Assembly (NCBI GenBank): GCA_035606355.1 | Contig: DATNFO010000031.1 | Location: 62,001 to 126,000, forward strand | Reading direction: 5' to 3' | DNA from: Sulfopaludibacter sp035606355 | GTDB lineage: Bacteria; Acidobacteriota; Terriglobia; Bryobacterales; Bryobacteraceae | Length of the DNA: 64,000 bases | Shown here: piece by piece, positions 27,492 to 37,300 of the stretch | How positions within the stretch are numbered: position 1 is the stretch's first letter | Layout of the letters: each line of letters opens with the position of its first letter | The notes under the pieces: generated by a model | Database searches by the model: none | Seen by the model: the letters and a program-made list of their open reading frames with translations, nothing else | What the model was told of the DNA's origin: nothing | Made by a program: the position numbers and the translations under genes

Positions 27492-27527
27492 TTGCATAAT
27501 AGGCAACTGATCTAGAATAATGGGCAA
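27492..27527. promoter_or_regulatory. Candidate operator pair, copy 3 (two sites 21 bp apart)
   Basis: TTGCATAATAGGCAA at 27492-27506 and TAGAATAATGGGCAA at 27513-27527 are two copies of the island palindrome with starts 21 bp apart, or two DNA turns. They lie between the TMTC-like gene (start 27443, minus) and the MFS-GH43 operon (start GTG 27530, plus). The second copy ends 2 bases before GTG 27530. TAGAAT (27513-27518) could be the -10 box of a nearly leaderless transcript. Confidence 0.6.
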
Positions 27528-27529
27528 TC

Positions 27530-28807
27530 GTGGCTGCTCCAGGAAAAAGCAAGACCGGATCAATTCGCTGGCAGATGATCGGGTTGATCATGCTCGGCTC
27601 CATCGTCAACTACCTGACGCGGAGCACGCTGGCGGTCGCCGCTCCGACGATCTTTCAGGACTTGCACATTACCGAGAAGCAGTACTCGTGGATTGTGGGC
27701 GCATTCCAGGGCACGATCATGGCTCAGCCTATCGCCGGCTATCTGCTGGACGTGATCGGGTTGAAGGCCGGCTTCGCAATCTTCGCGGTGGCATGGTCCC
27801 TGATCAACATGGCGCACGGGCTGGCGAATAGCTGGCAAGCGCTGGCGGGACTGCGTGGACTGCTCGGCTTCGCCGAGGGGTCGGCGAACCCGGCGGGCAT
27901 GAAGGCGACGGCCGAATGGTTTCCGGCGCGGGAGCGCGGGCTCGCCGGCGGCGTGTACAACATCGGCGCTTCGTTCGGGTCCATGCTTGCGCCTCCGCTG
28001 GTCGCCTGGGCGATTCTGGCGTACAACTGGCGATTCGCTTTTCTGATCACGGGCGGTCTCGGGGTGTTCTGGGTGGTGCTGTGGCTTCTGTTTTATCACT
28101 CGCCGGAGACGCACCCGCGCATTTCCGCAGCGGAACGCAACTACATTGCCGCCGGTCAGGAAAAGCATCTGCGGGGAGACGGCTCGCGCCCCTCGTTCCG
28201 CGCCATTTGCGCGCAGCGGAACTTCTGGGGCATCGCGATCCCGCGCTTTCTTGCCGATCCGACCTGGGGCACTCTGACGTTTTGGCTTCCGCTTTATCTG
28301 ACTAAAGTGCGCCACTTCGATTTGAAGCAGATTGCGCTTTTTGCGTGGATGCCGTTCCTGGCAGCCGATTTCGGTTGTATCTTCGGCGGCGCGCTGGCGA
28401 TGGCTCTGCAGAAGCGGGCGCGGCTGAGCGTGATCAACGCGCGGCGATGGACGTTTACGATCGGAGCCGTGCTCATGCTGGGCGTCGGCACCGCGGGGTT
28501 CGTCGCCAGTCCGTATACGGCGATCGCGCTGCTCAGCCTGGCCGGGTTCGCTCACCAGACGCTATCGGTTACTGTGATCACCATGGCGTCCGACCTGTTC
28601 CGAAAGAACGAAGTCGCCACGGCGGCGGGAATGGCAGGCTTGTTCGGCAACGCCGGTCTGCTGCTGTTCTCGCTGCTGATTGGCGGGCTGGTGTCCACGG
28701 TAGGATACGCGCCATTCTTCGTTTGCCTGGGATGGTTCGACGTGCTCGGCGCGATCGTGCTCTGGACGGTAGTGCGGGAAGTTCCCGCCGCGGCTGAGAC
28801 GTCATGA
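27530..28807 (+). CDS. MFS transporter, anion:cation symporter (ExuT-like)
   Basis: The 425-residue protein has about 12 membrane helices. The first loop, GSIVNYLTRSTLAVAAPTI, is typical of the anion:cation symporter branch that includes hexuronate and sugar-acid carriers. Uptake of uronates or aldonates fits the GH43, CE15 and lactonase genes of the island. GTG 27530 is the chosen start, since it precedes the first helix closely; no ribosome site is visible, and the operator abuts it. It ends in an ATGA overlap with the GH43 gene (28804-28807), so the two are translated together. Confidence 0.88.
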   Translation: MAAPGKSKTGSIRWQMIGLIMLGSIVNYLTRSTLAVAAPTIFQDLHITEKQYSWIVGAFQGTIMAQPIAGYLLDVIGLKAGFAIFAVAWSLINMAHGLANSWQALAGLRGLLGFAEGSANPAGMKATAEWFPARERGLAGGVYNIGASFGSMLAPPLVAWAILAYNWRFAFLITGGLGVFWVVLWLLFYHSPETHPRISAAERNYIAAGQEKHLRGDGSRPSFRAICAQRNFWGIAIPRFLADPTWGTLTFWLPLYLTKVRHFDLKQIALFAWMPFLAADFGCIFGGALAMALQKRARLSVINARRWTFTIGAVLMLGVGTAGFVASPYTAIALLSLAGFAHQTLSVTVITMASDLFRKNEVATAAGMAGLFGNAGLLLFSLLIGGLVSTVGYAPFFVCLGWFDVLGAIVLWTVVREVPAAAETS

Positions 28808-30441
28808 AAGTCATCCGCAATCCAATACTTCCGGGATTCAATCCCGACCCTTCGATTCTGCGCGTGGGAAGCGATTACTACATCGCGACCTCGACGTTCG
28901 AGTGGTATCCGGGCGTGCAGATTCACCACTCGCGAGACCTGGTTCACTGGCGGTTGCTCACCCGTCCGCTGCGGCGCGCGCAGCAGTTGAACATGCTGGG
29001 AGTTCCGGATTCCTGCGGCATCTGGGCGCCCTGTCTCAGCTACGACGGCGGCGAGTTCCACCTGATCTATACGAACGTGAAACGCTACGGCACGACTACG
29101 CTGGGCGCCAATTCCGGATGCGTGTTTCGCGACCTCGACAATTACCTGGTGACCGCGACGGAGATCGACGGCGAGTGGTCCGCCCCGGTCTTTCTCAACA
29201 GCAGCGGCTTCGACCCCTCGCTGTTTCACGATGACGACGGGCGCAAGTACCTGGTCAACATGCTTTGGGATCATCGCCCGGGGCGCAACCGTTTCGCGGG
29301 AATCGTACTGCAGGAGTACTCGGCGAAGGAGCGTAGATTGACGGGCGATCGCTCGCTGATCTTCACGGGCACCTCGATCGGTCTCACCGAAGCTCCGCAT
29401 CTTTACAAGCGAAACGGCTATTATTACCTGCTGACGGCGGAAGGCGGCACCGGCTGGGGGCACGCGGTGACGATGGCGCGGTCGCGCGAGTTGCGGGGGC
29501 CGTACGAACTGCACCCGGACACATACATCCTGACAACCCGCGACCGTCCCGATGTCGAATTGCAACGCGCCGGGCACGCCGATCTGGTGGACACGCCAAG
29601 CGGCGAGACATACATGGCGCACCTTTGCGGACGCCCTTTGCGCAATCGCGGGCGGTGCACGCTGGGACGCGAGACCGCGATCCAGCGGATGAGGTGGTGT
29701 GACGACGGATGGCTGCGAACGGCGGATGGGGAACGCGTTCCGCGAATGGAGGTTGAGGCTCCGGATCTGCCGGAGCATCCGTTTCCCGCTGCACCGGAGC
29801 GGCGCGGGTTCGAGGGAAACGAACTGCCGCCCGAGTTCCAATGGCTGCGGTCGCCATTGCCGGATGAATTGTTCAGCCTCACGGCGCGGCGCGGTTGGCT
29901 GCGGCTGTACGGCCTGGATTCGCCGGGCAGCGTGTTCCGGCAATCGCTGGTGGCGCGGCGGCAGCAGGCGCATTGCTTCACGGCGGCAACTCGCATGGAA
30001 TTCGAGCCCGAAAACTTCCAGCAGATGGCCGGGCTGATTTACTATTACAACGCCTCAAAGTTCCACTACCTGTACGTTTCGTGCGAGCAGCGCGGGCAGC
30101 CGTTTGTGAGGGCGATGTCTTGTCTGCCCGATGTGGGACGAGCCGAGGACATCGGGGCGGCGATGCCGATTCCAGCGGGCAAGGCGGTGGAACTGCGCGC
30201 CGAGGTGGATTTCGAGCGTCTGCATTTTGCATATCGCGTCGAGGGCGGCGAATGGATTTGGCTGCCGCAGTTGTTCGACGCCAGCATCGTATCCGATGAA
30301 GCCGGACCGCCATTCCTGCCGAATTTCACGGGCGGTTTTGCCGGCATGTGCTGCCAGGATCTCGCCGGGACGCGCCGGTTTGCGGACTTCCAGTTTTTCG
30401 ATTACCGGGAACGCGAATATCGCGTCTCGCCTACGGGCTGA
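28804..30441 (+). CDS. GH43 beta-xylosidase/arabinofuranosidase
   Basis: The 545-residue, five-bladed propeller enzyme has the expected catalytic residues: D15 (FNPDPSIL, general base), D137 (GFDPSLFHDDDG, pKa modulator) and E196 (IGLTEAPHLY, general acid). The C-terminal part from about residue 320 resembles the GH43 beta-sandwich of xylosidase subgroup 11. There is no signal peptide, so the enzyme should act in the cytoplasm on xylo-oligosaccharides taken up by the linked MFS transporter. Start ATG 28804 overlaps the MFS stop. Exact specificity for xylose or arabinose needs assay. Confidence 0.92.
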   Translation: MKVIRNPILPGFNPDPSILRVGSDYYIATSTFEWYPGVQIHHSRDLVHWRLLTRPLRRAQQLNMLGVPDSCGIWAPCLSYDGGEFHLIYTNVKRYGTTTLGANSGCVFRDLDNYLVTATEIDGEWSAPVFLNSSGFDPSLFHDDDGRKYLVNMLWDHRPGRNRFAGIVLQEYSAKERRLTGDRSLIFTGTSIGLTEAPHLYKRNGYYYLLTAEGGTGWGHAVTMARSRELRGPYELHPDTYILTTRDRPDVELQRAGHADLVDTPSGETYMAHLCGRPLRNRGRCTLGRETAIQRMRWCDDGWLRTADGERVPRMEVEAPDLPEHPFPAAPERRGFEGNELPPEFQWLRSPLPDELFSLTARRGWLRLYGLDSPGSVFRQSLVARRQQAHCFTAATRMEFEPENFQQMAGLIYYYNASKFHYLYVSCEQRGQPFVRAMSCLPDVGRAEDIGAAMPIPAGKAVELRAEVDFERLHFAYRVEGGEWIWLPQLFDASIVSDEAGPPFLPNFTGGFAGMCCQDLAGTRRFADFQFFDYREREYRVSPTG

Positions 30442-31575
30442 TCAGCGAAACAGCAAGGGCGCGTATTTCGACAGATAGACCTGCCAGTTGGGCCAACTGT
30501 GTCCACCGCCGGAAACGTTCCAGACGTGCTTCACATTCTTTTTCGTGAGCAGGTCATCCATTCCTTTGACGCCGTTAAAGCCGGGGTCTTCGGTGCCGCA
30601 GCCGAGCCACAGGACCTTGAGCTTCTGATTGAGCATGTTGGAATCGGCTTTCTCCCATTCGGCGCGATTGCCGCCGCCGCTGAACGCAGCGATGTACGCG
30701 AACTGATCCAAATTGTGCAGGCCGATGGACATAGACTGACCCGCACCCATCGACAGGCCGCCGATGGCGCGATGATTGCGGTCCGTCAGCACACGATAGC
30801 GGCTTTCCACCATGGGCTTCACCGCAGTTAACAGCTCCTTCTCGATGACGGCGGGGTCATTGGGGCGGGACGGCGCAGGCGATGCGGACTTGATTTCGCG
30901 GGGAATGTGGCCGTAGGGCATCACCACGATCATGGGAACGATTTTTCCATCGGCAAGGAGATTGTCCATGATGACGTTGGCGCGGCCGGTCCAAGTCCAG
31001 GAGGCTTCGATCTGGCCATTGCCGTGGAGCAGGTAGAGCACGGGATACTTTTGCTTGGCGGTCTCGTAGCCGGGCGGCGTGTAGACGTAGACCATGCGGT
31101 CCGTATCGAGGTTGGAGGAATCGTAGAAGTTGACGTGGACGGTGCCATGCGGGACGCGCCGTTCCTCATAAATGGCTTTCTCCGCGCCGGGAACTATGAA
31201 CATGCTGGTGTCGCCCCACCGGCGCACTTCGAGGTTGGGGTTCGAAGGATCTGGCATGCGAAGGCCGCCGTCGATGGCGTAGCCGTAAGTGTAGAAACCG
31301 GGGGGCAGCGGACCGACGGTCAAACTCCACACTCCCTTCTCGTCGCGCTTCAGCGGCATCGGCTTTTTGATGACTTCCAGGATTCCGGGCGATCCCATCA
31401 ATTCGACTTCGCTTGCTTTCGGGGCGAAGAGGCGGAAGGTCACGGTCTTATCGGCATGCACTTCGGGCGATACGGGGATGTTGTTCGTGTCCTCGTAATA
31501 CGGCGTGGGGCCTCTCTGGGCGGCGACCGGCGCGGCCGCCAGAGAGCAGAGCAGCGCATAACGGAGCATTCGCAT
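30442..31575 (-). CDS. Exported CE1-like esterase A (esterase D/feruloyl-type)
   Basis: The protein is 377 residues from ATG 31575, which has a GGGGGGAA site upstream; the longer reading from 31668 covers the operator region. A signal peptide ends near AAAPVAAQ. An N-terminal Ig-like E-set domain (VTFRLFAPKASEVELMG) precedes an alpha/beta-hydrolase with GLSMGAG (S275), the later LGCGTED and GGGHSWPNW as the probable triad. Such enzymes remove feruloyl or acetyl groups from xylan. The gene is divergent from an MFS transporter with the operator cluster between them. Unlike its two paralogues at 60.2-62.5 kb, it lacks a Gly/Arg insert. Confidence 0.88.
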   Translation of the reverse strand: MRMLRYALLCSLAAAPVAAQRGPTPYYEDTNNIPVSPEVHADKTVTFRLFAPKASEVELMGSPGILEVIKKPMPLKRDEKGVWSLTVGPLPPGFYTYGYAIDGGLRMPDPSNPNLEVRRWGDTSMFIVPGAEKAIYEERRVPHGTVHVNFYDSSNLDTDRMVYVYTPPGYETAKQKYPVLYLLHGNGQIEASWTWTGRANVIMDNLLADGKIVPMIVVMPYGHIPREIKSASPAPSRPNDPAVIEKELLTAVKPMVESRYRVLTDRNHRAIGGLSMGAGQSMSIGLHNLDQFAYIAAFSGGGNRAEWEKADSNMLNQKLKVLWLGCGTEDPGFNGVKGMDDLLTKKNVKHVWNVSGGGHSWPNWQVYLSKYAPLLFR

Positions 31576-31639
31576 GTGGATTCCCCCCATCGAAACGGAT
31601 CTCAGAATCAGCCGCCATTCTACACCCGCCGCAGCGTAC

Positions 31640-31675
31640 TTGCGTAAATCGCTTTGCTTATTGCACAATGCGCAT
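31640..31675. promoter_or_regulatory. Candidate operator cluster, copy 4 (three sites)
   Basis: Three partial matches to the palindrome lie in 36 bp: TTGCGTAAATCGCTT (31640-31654), TTGCTTATTGCACAA (31654-31668) and TTGCACAATGCGCAT (31661-31675). The first and third are 21 bp apart, the same spacing as at 27492/27513. The cluster is between esterase A (start 31575, minus) and the second MFS gene (start 31689, plus), so it could control both. Confidence 0.55.
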
Positions 31676-31688
31676 ACATGGAGTGGCG

Positions 31689-32999
31689 ATGAAAACTCTT
31701 GCGCGCGGCCGGTTCCGGTGGGTTTTAGTGTTTTGGATGTTCCTGATTGCGGCGGTTACCTACCTGGACCGCGTGAACATCTCGATCAGCGGGCGCTTCA
31801 TCGAACAGGAGTTTCATCTTTCGCACATTCAACTGGGATGGGTGCTCAGCGCATTCGTGCTTGGGTACGCGATCTTCCAGGCTCCAGGAGGACGGCTGGC
31901 GGACCGGTATGGGCCGGCCCGCGTACTGGGGGCGGTGACGGTTTGGTACGCGCTCTTCACGTCCGCAACGGCTTGGACGCCGTCCACGATTGTGTTCGCG
32001 CTCCCGCTCCTGCTGGCAGTACGGTTCCTGTTGGGCAGCGGCGAGGCGTGCGTGTTCCCATCGACGAATCGCATGGTGGCAAGTTGGATTCCGCAGCAGG
32101 AGCGTGGACTGGCAAACGGCATCATCTTCGCCGGGGTGGGCGCCGGGGCAGCCACTGCGCCGCCGCTGATTTCGTGGATCATCCGCAACTACGGCTGGCA
32201 TTGGACCTTCTGGATTACGGCTGTGATGGGGTGCGGCGTGGGTCTGGGGTGGCGTCTCATCGCCGCGGATAAGCCCGAGAACCACTCCTGGGCCGCGCCC
32301 GAGGAACTGGCTCACATCCGCGCCGGAATCGGCACTCCTCTTCCGGCAGGTTCGGGCACTATTCCATGGAGCGCCATATTGCGAAGCAAAGAAGTAATCG
32401 CCCTCAGCGCGAGTTACTTCTGTTTTTGCTATGTCGCGTATCTGTTCTTCTCGTGGTTTTTCACTTATCTTGCCGAAGTGCGGCATCAGGATCTGAAGGC
32501 CAGCGCGATTTATGGGATGTTGCCGTTCATTGCGATGATGACCGGCTCTCCGCTGGGCGGATGGATCAGCGACCGCATTACGGCGCGGTATGGGAAGCGC
32601 ATGGGACGGTGCACCATCGCGGTGGTGGCGCTGGCGGCGTGCGCGGTGTTCGTGGCGTTGGGGACGCAGGTTACGAACGCGCCTATGGCATGTGTTGTAT
32701 TGGCGGGCGGGGCGGGGTCTCTTTACCTTTCGCAAAGCTCGTATTGGTCGGTTGCGGCGGGGTTGACGGGCGCTTCCGCGGGCTCGGTTTCAGGAGTGAT
32801 GAACATGTGCGGCCAATTCGGCGGCGCGGTTACGGCGTCTCTCACGCCGTGGATCGCCGCGCATTTTGGCTGGACTGCTTCGTTCGTGGTGGCTGCCGCT
32901 TTTGCGATGGCCGGGGCGATCACCTGGCTGGCCGTCGATCCCACGCGTGAGATTCAGGCAGCCGAAGCCGCATCCGTTCCAGCGGCGGGAGGGCGGTAA
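31689..32999 (+). CDS. MFS transporter, second ACS-type
   Basis: The 436-residue protein has about 12 membrane helices and AAVTYLDRVNISISG in the first loop, again of the anion:cation symporter branch. ATG 31689 follows GGAG by about 6 bases; longer readings to 31413 would cross the esterase promoter. The helix-4 region ending FLLGSGEACVFPSTNRMVASW matches sugar-acid carriers of this group. It is divergent from esterase A. The substrate is unknown; a sugar acid or a xylan-derived uronate is the best guess from context. Confidence 0.88.
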   Translation: MKTLARGRFRWVLVFWMFLIAAVTYLDRVNISISGRFIEQEFHLSHIQLGWVLSAFVLGYAIFQAPGGRLADRYGPARVLGAVTVWYALFTSATAWTPSTIVFALPLLLAVRFLLGSGEACVFPSTNRMVASWIPQQERGLANGIIFAGVGAGAATAPPLISWIIRNYGWHWTFWITAVMGCGVGLGWRLIAADKPENHSWAAPEELAHIRAGIGTPLPAGSGTIPWSAILRSKEVIALSASYFCFCYVAYLFFSWFFTYLAEVRHQDLKASAIYGMLPFIAMMTGSPLGGWISDRITARYGKRMGRCTIAVVALAACAVFVALGTQVTNAPMACVVLAGGAGSLYLSQSSYWSVAAGLTGASAGSVSGVMNMCGQFGGAVTASLTPWIAAHFGWTASFVVAAAFAMAGAITWLAVDPTREIQAAEAASVPAAGGR

Positions 33000-33010
33000 G
33001 ACGCCCGGGT

Positions 33011-34366
33011 TTATGCGAAAACTTCGGGAAGCCGTTTATCTGTGTCGCCGAAGCGGTCCAGTTTGACGCCCATGCGATCCATGATGGAGAGGTACAAACT
33101 GCAGGCGCGGCGATTCTCGTTGCCTTTATCGAGGAAATCGATAGCTCGGCCGCCCTTCAACGCGCCCTGCGCGCCGCCGGACAGGACGATGGGCAGTTGA
33201 TCCGCGCCGTGAGCGTCGCCATCGTACAGACTCGAAGTGAAGAGCAGAATCGAGTTGTCGAGCAGCGAGGAGCCGCCTTCGTCGATGGCTTTCAGGCGCT
33301 GTACCAGATAAGTGAACTGCTTCATGTGGAACTGATTCGACTTCAGGTACATGGCTTCGAGCTCGGGGACGTGCCCGTTGTGCGTCAAGTCAAGATGCAG
33401 CGCGCCGTGGCAGCCTTCCAGGAACTTGAAGTTCATCTGTGAAAGGTCATTGTTCAGCATGCAGGTGGCGATGCGCGTTTTGTCCATCTGGAAAGCGAGC
33501 ACGATGAGATCGAGCATCAGCTTCATGTGATCGGGAACGTTCTGCGGAATCTCGTTCGCCGGGCGGGGCATGTTGGGCTTTTCGAGAGTCGGACGCCAGC
33601 CCTCGATGCGCTCCTGCTTGTTGGCGGTATCGATGCGCTTTTCGATGGAGCGCACCGACTCCAGATACTCGTCGAGCTTCTTGCGATCGCCGGTGCTGAT
33701 TTTAGGCTGAAGGTCGTGGGTGTCCTGCAGCACGGCGTCGAGAATGCTGCGATCGAGTTTGCGGCCCTTGCCGTCGTCGACCAGGGTATCGAAGACACGC
33801 GCGGGGTAAATCTCTTTGGTCGCCGGGCGGGTGGGCGTTTCCCACGAGATGTTCGACCCGTAGATCATGGAGAGGCCGTCTTCCAGCCGCAATTCGTTGG
33901 GCTCGATGCCGAGCGCCATGCTGGGAACGGTGCTGCGTGCGCCGATCTCTCGCGCAAGCACCTGATCCATGGACGTGCCGACGCGGATGACGCTCGGGTC
34001 TGAACTGACCCAGGCGCCCGAGAGGAGATTGGCGTTGCGGCCCTGGTGCGGGCTGGGGTTCTTGTAGGCCTGCTCGTTGTAGAGGCCTTTAATGAAGACA
34101 ATATCCTGCGCATGCTCCTTCAAAGGCGCGGCGCTGGGCCCGAACTCCATATCCGAGCCGCTGCCTTTGGCCCACCAGTGCGCCGGCTTGATACCGTTAG
34201 ACCAATAGATGGTGGCGAAGCGCAGCGGAGGTTTGTTGGCAGCCGCCGCGGCTGCGGGGCCTTGCTCCTGCGCGAACACGGGAAGCGATTCCATCCACGG
34301 TAATGCAAGAGCCACGCCGGCTCCGCGCAAGAAGTGACGTCTCGATTTGGATTCGGGCTTGTTCAT
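33011..34366 (-). CDS. DUF1552 protein, Tat-exported
   Basis: The 451-residue protein has the twin-arginine signal SRRHFLRGAGVALALPW. The rest matches the DUF1552 pattern found in Planctomycetota and Acidobacteriota, with FATIYWSNGIKPAHWWAKG and MALGIEPNELRLEDG. The family is almost always next to a DUF1592-type cytochrome protein. Here the start overlaps the stop of that partner (ATGA, 34363-34366). The molecular function is unknown. It may act in the periplasm with the haem partner in oxidation of complex organic matter, which is an inference from the pairing. Confidence 0.9.
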   Translation of the reverse strand: MNKPESKSRRHFLRGAGVALALPWMESLPVFAQEQGPAAAAAANKPPLRFATIYWSNGIKPAHWWAKGSGSDMEFGPSAAPLKEHAQDIVFIKGLYNEQAYKNPSPHQGRNANLLSGAWVSSDPSVIRVGTSMDQVLAREIGARSTVPSMALGIEPNELRLEDGLSMIYGSNISWETPTRPATKEIYPARVFDTLVDDGKGRKLDRSILDAVLQDTHDLQPKISTGDRKKLDEYLESVRSIEKRIDTANKQERIEGWRPTLEKPNMPRPANEIPQNVPDHMKLMLDLIVLAFQMDKTRIATCMLNNDLSQMNFKFLEGCHGALHLDLTHNGHVPELEAMYLKSNQFHMKQFTYLVQRLKAIDEGGSSLLDNSILLFTSSLYDGDAHGADQLPIVLSGGAQGALKGGRAIDFLDKGNENRRACSLYLSIMDRMGVKLDRFGDTDKRLPEVFA

Positions 34367-37300
34367 TGTCCACCTGTCTTAGCTAATAGGTTCGGTATCT
34401 TGGGTTGAACGTCGACACGAGCGACCGGGGCCGAAGCGCCGGCAGCCGCGCGACTACGGAACTGCTTACTGACCACAACGTCGGCGACCAGATCGCCGAT
34501 TCCGGCAGTGGGGCCGGCCTGGGCCAGGCTTTCGATCAACGGCTCGTCGGAAAGTTGAACCGTGCGGCCGAGCGCGTATCCGACGAGCTTATGGGCGAGC
34601 GTGCGCCGCACCTCCGCCGATTGCCGGGTCTGCAGATAGTCGAGCAGCCCATCGATGCCGGAGATGCGAGTGTTGTCGCTCAGATCGCCGAAATCGTCGA
34701 TGTTCTGGCCCTCGGCATACTTTTCACGCCAGCGGCCCGTGGAGTCGTAATGTTCCTGCGGGAAGCCGAGGGGGTCGATGCGTGTATGGCAATTCGCGCA
34801 GGTTGCGTTGCGCTTGTGCACCTGCAGGCGCTCGCGCGGAGAGAGGCCGCCGAAGAGTTTGGGGTCGTTCGGAAGAGAACCGGCATCGGCAGGCGGCGGC
34901 GGGACGGCAATGCCGAGGATGCGGCGCAGCACCCAATCTCCGCGGCGCACCGGGCTGGTGCGAAGAGGCGCGGACGTGGAGGTTAGAATTGCGCCCAGGC
35001 GCAACAAACCGCCGCGGTGGAAGGCATCGGCATTCTCCACCTTTTCCATCTGGGTCTTGCTCTTGATGTCCTGAGTGATTCCGTAATACTTGGCGAGGGG
35101 CGCGTTCAAAAAATCGTACTTCGCACCAAGCAATTCGCTCGCGGGCCGGTTGTTGCGCAGCATGTACTCAAAGAACGAGACTGCCTCATCGTACATGGAA
35201 GATTTCACTTCCTGAGTGAATTCGGGGAAGCGGCTGGTGTCGACGCCTTTGAATTGGTCGAAGTGGTAGAAGCCGAGCCACTGGCCGAAGAACTCCGTGG
35301 ACATGCGGCGCGCTTTGGGATCGGCCAGCATGCGTGCAGTCTGTTCGCGCAGATGCTTGGGATCGCTCAGCTCGCCGGCTTTCGCGGCGCGGCGCAATTC
35401 ATCGTCGGGGATGGAAGCCCACATGAAGAAGCTCATGCGGCTCGCCAGTTCCCAGTTGTTGAGAGCCGACGGAGCGGATGCGCCCGCGGAGGTGGACGCC
35501 GTTTTGATTAGGGATGCGGCAGGCTGTTCCACCTTATAAAGGAATTCGGGCGCAACCAGAATGCGGGCGATGAGGGCGCGAATGGCTCGAGCGTGGTCCT
35601 GGTCGGCCGCCAACATTTTCAGGTAGAAGGCGCGAAGGGCAGCGGTTTCCTTTTCGGTCAACGGCCGCCGCCAGGCTCGGGCCGCGAGCTGCAGGCAATC
35701 TTCGATGTGGCCCGGGCGGGCTGCCTTTTCGGCGGCCTGGGCGGCATCGTAGGTTGCGCGCAGGCTCACAGCATGTGCGCGTGCTTCGGCGGGCATGGAA
35801 TCGAAATCCGCTTTGGTCAGTGCACTAATGTGTTTCGCTTTGAGGTTGGCGAGGTGGTAATGCTCGGCGATCAGTTTCCAATAGTGATCGTGATACTCGA
35901 AGGACGTATAGACATCGTCCCAAGCCTGATCGAGGTTGCGGCGGGTCTCGTCGTCGAGAATGTTCCGGTAAAGGAAGTTGTCATCGCGCACGTACTTTAC
36001 GTCGTTATCGAAGGCGTCGTGCTCCGGAACGTTGTAAGTGGGGTCGAAGGGTTCCGGAGGCGGATCTTTATCGGCGGGTGTGTCGGGAGCCTGAGAGTTG
36101 GGGGGCAGGACGGCGGCAAGTTGCAGCACGCCGGACTTGAACGTCTTGTAGCCGGCACTGTCCGGATTTCCGAGAATGGCGCGGACGGGAATGCCGCGCG
36201 AGCCGCCGTCTTCGCGATTCGTGAGGATGACGCGGAACACCTGGTCAGGGTCGGCGCCGATGCCGGCATTCGCCTGGAAGATGACTCCCGCCATTCCTTG
36301 CGGGATGGCGACTTCAATCATGGTTGAGGTCTGATCTGACGCGAAATCATCGGGGCCGATTTGGGCGCCATCGGGGCTGGATCCAAACTTCAGGCGCCGG
36401 GCGCAATCCTCGGTGACTACTGTGCGCAGCGGGACACCCGGGCCGGGAGTTCCACGGCCTTTTGCCGCGCCCGCCGCGACGGCGTTCGGGTCGGCTGCCC
36501 CGTTGGCGTTTGCGGCAACCGTGGTGGCGCCGCGGCCGAACCCAGGCGCCCTGAAAGTGACGGTGGGGTTGTGCCAGACGACGACCGGCTTGCCTTTGGC
36601 TGCCGGATTGACGGGCGTTGCAAAGAGATAAAATTTCGCGGTAGTCGGCGCCGGCGGCGGGGTGGCACCACGACCCGCGGCTCCGCGTCCTCCGCCCGGA
36701 AAGCCTCGTCCACCGGCGTTGAAAACGAAGTGGTGGGCCGCTTCTACCTTCAGCGATTTCTCGCTGATGATGAGCGGGCTTTCGTCGCCCGCGCCACCCT
36801 GCGCCGCATCGCCGCGAGCGAACAGCCATCCCGGCCAGCCGGTGATGAACTTCATCAGATCGTCGCAGTCCTTGCGGACCACGGCGAGGTCCGTGCCGGC
36901 CGGCGGCAGCTTGTGGAAGCGCGCGGCCATCTCGGTGGAGGGATACACCAGGTCGGCGCGGTTCATCGTCTTATAAACGTGCTCCGCGAAACGCGCGGTG
37001 ATTCCTTCAGGGGCAGCCAGGCTCACGAAAGTGGCTGTGGGCTTGCCGGCGGCAGCGCGGTGCTGATATTCCCAGGCTACGAACAGCGCCTTGCTGTATC
37101 GTTCCAGGCCGAACGGGAAACCGCCTTCGCCCGATACGGTACGGAAGCCGTAAGCATCGGTGATGGCCTTGACACGGTGAATCGCCGACATTTCAAAGCC
37201 GGTTTTACCGCCTTCCACATAGAAGCTGAGCGGTCCGGCGCCGATCACGGCGTGGTCGGCAACTTTCTTGGCGGCTTCCAGGTAACGCTGCAGGTTCGCG

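Noticed and set aside
27662..27676. TTGCACATTACCGAG, a half copy of the island palindrome inside the MFS gene.
   Set aside because: It is explained by the coding frame (LHITE), the right arm is missing, and it lies far from any start codon.
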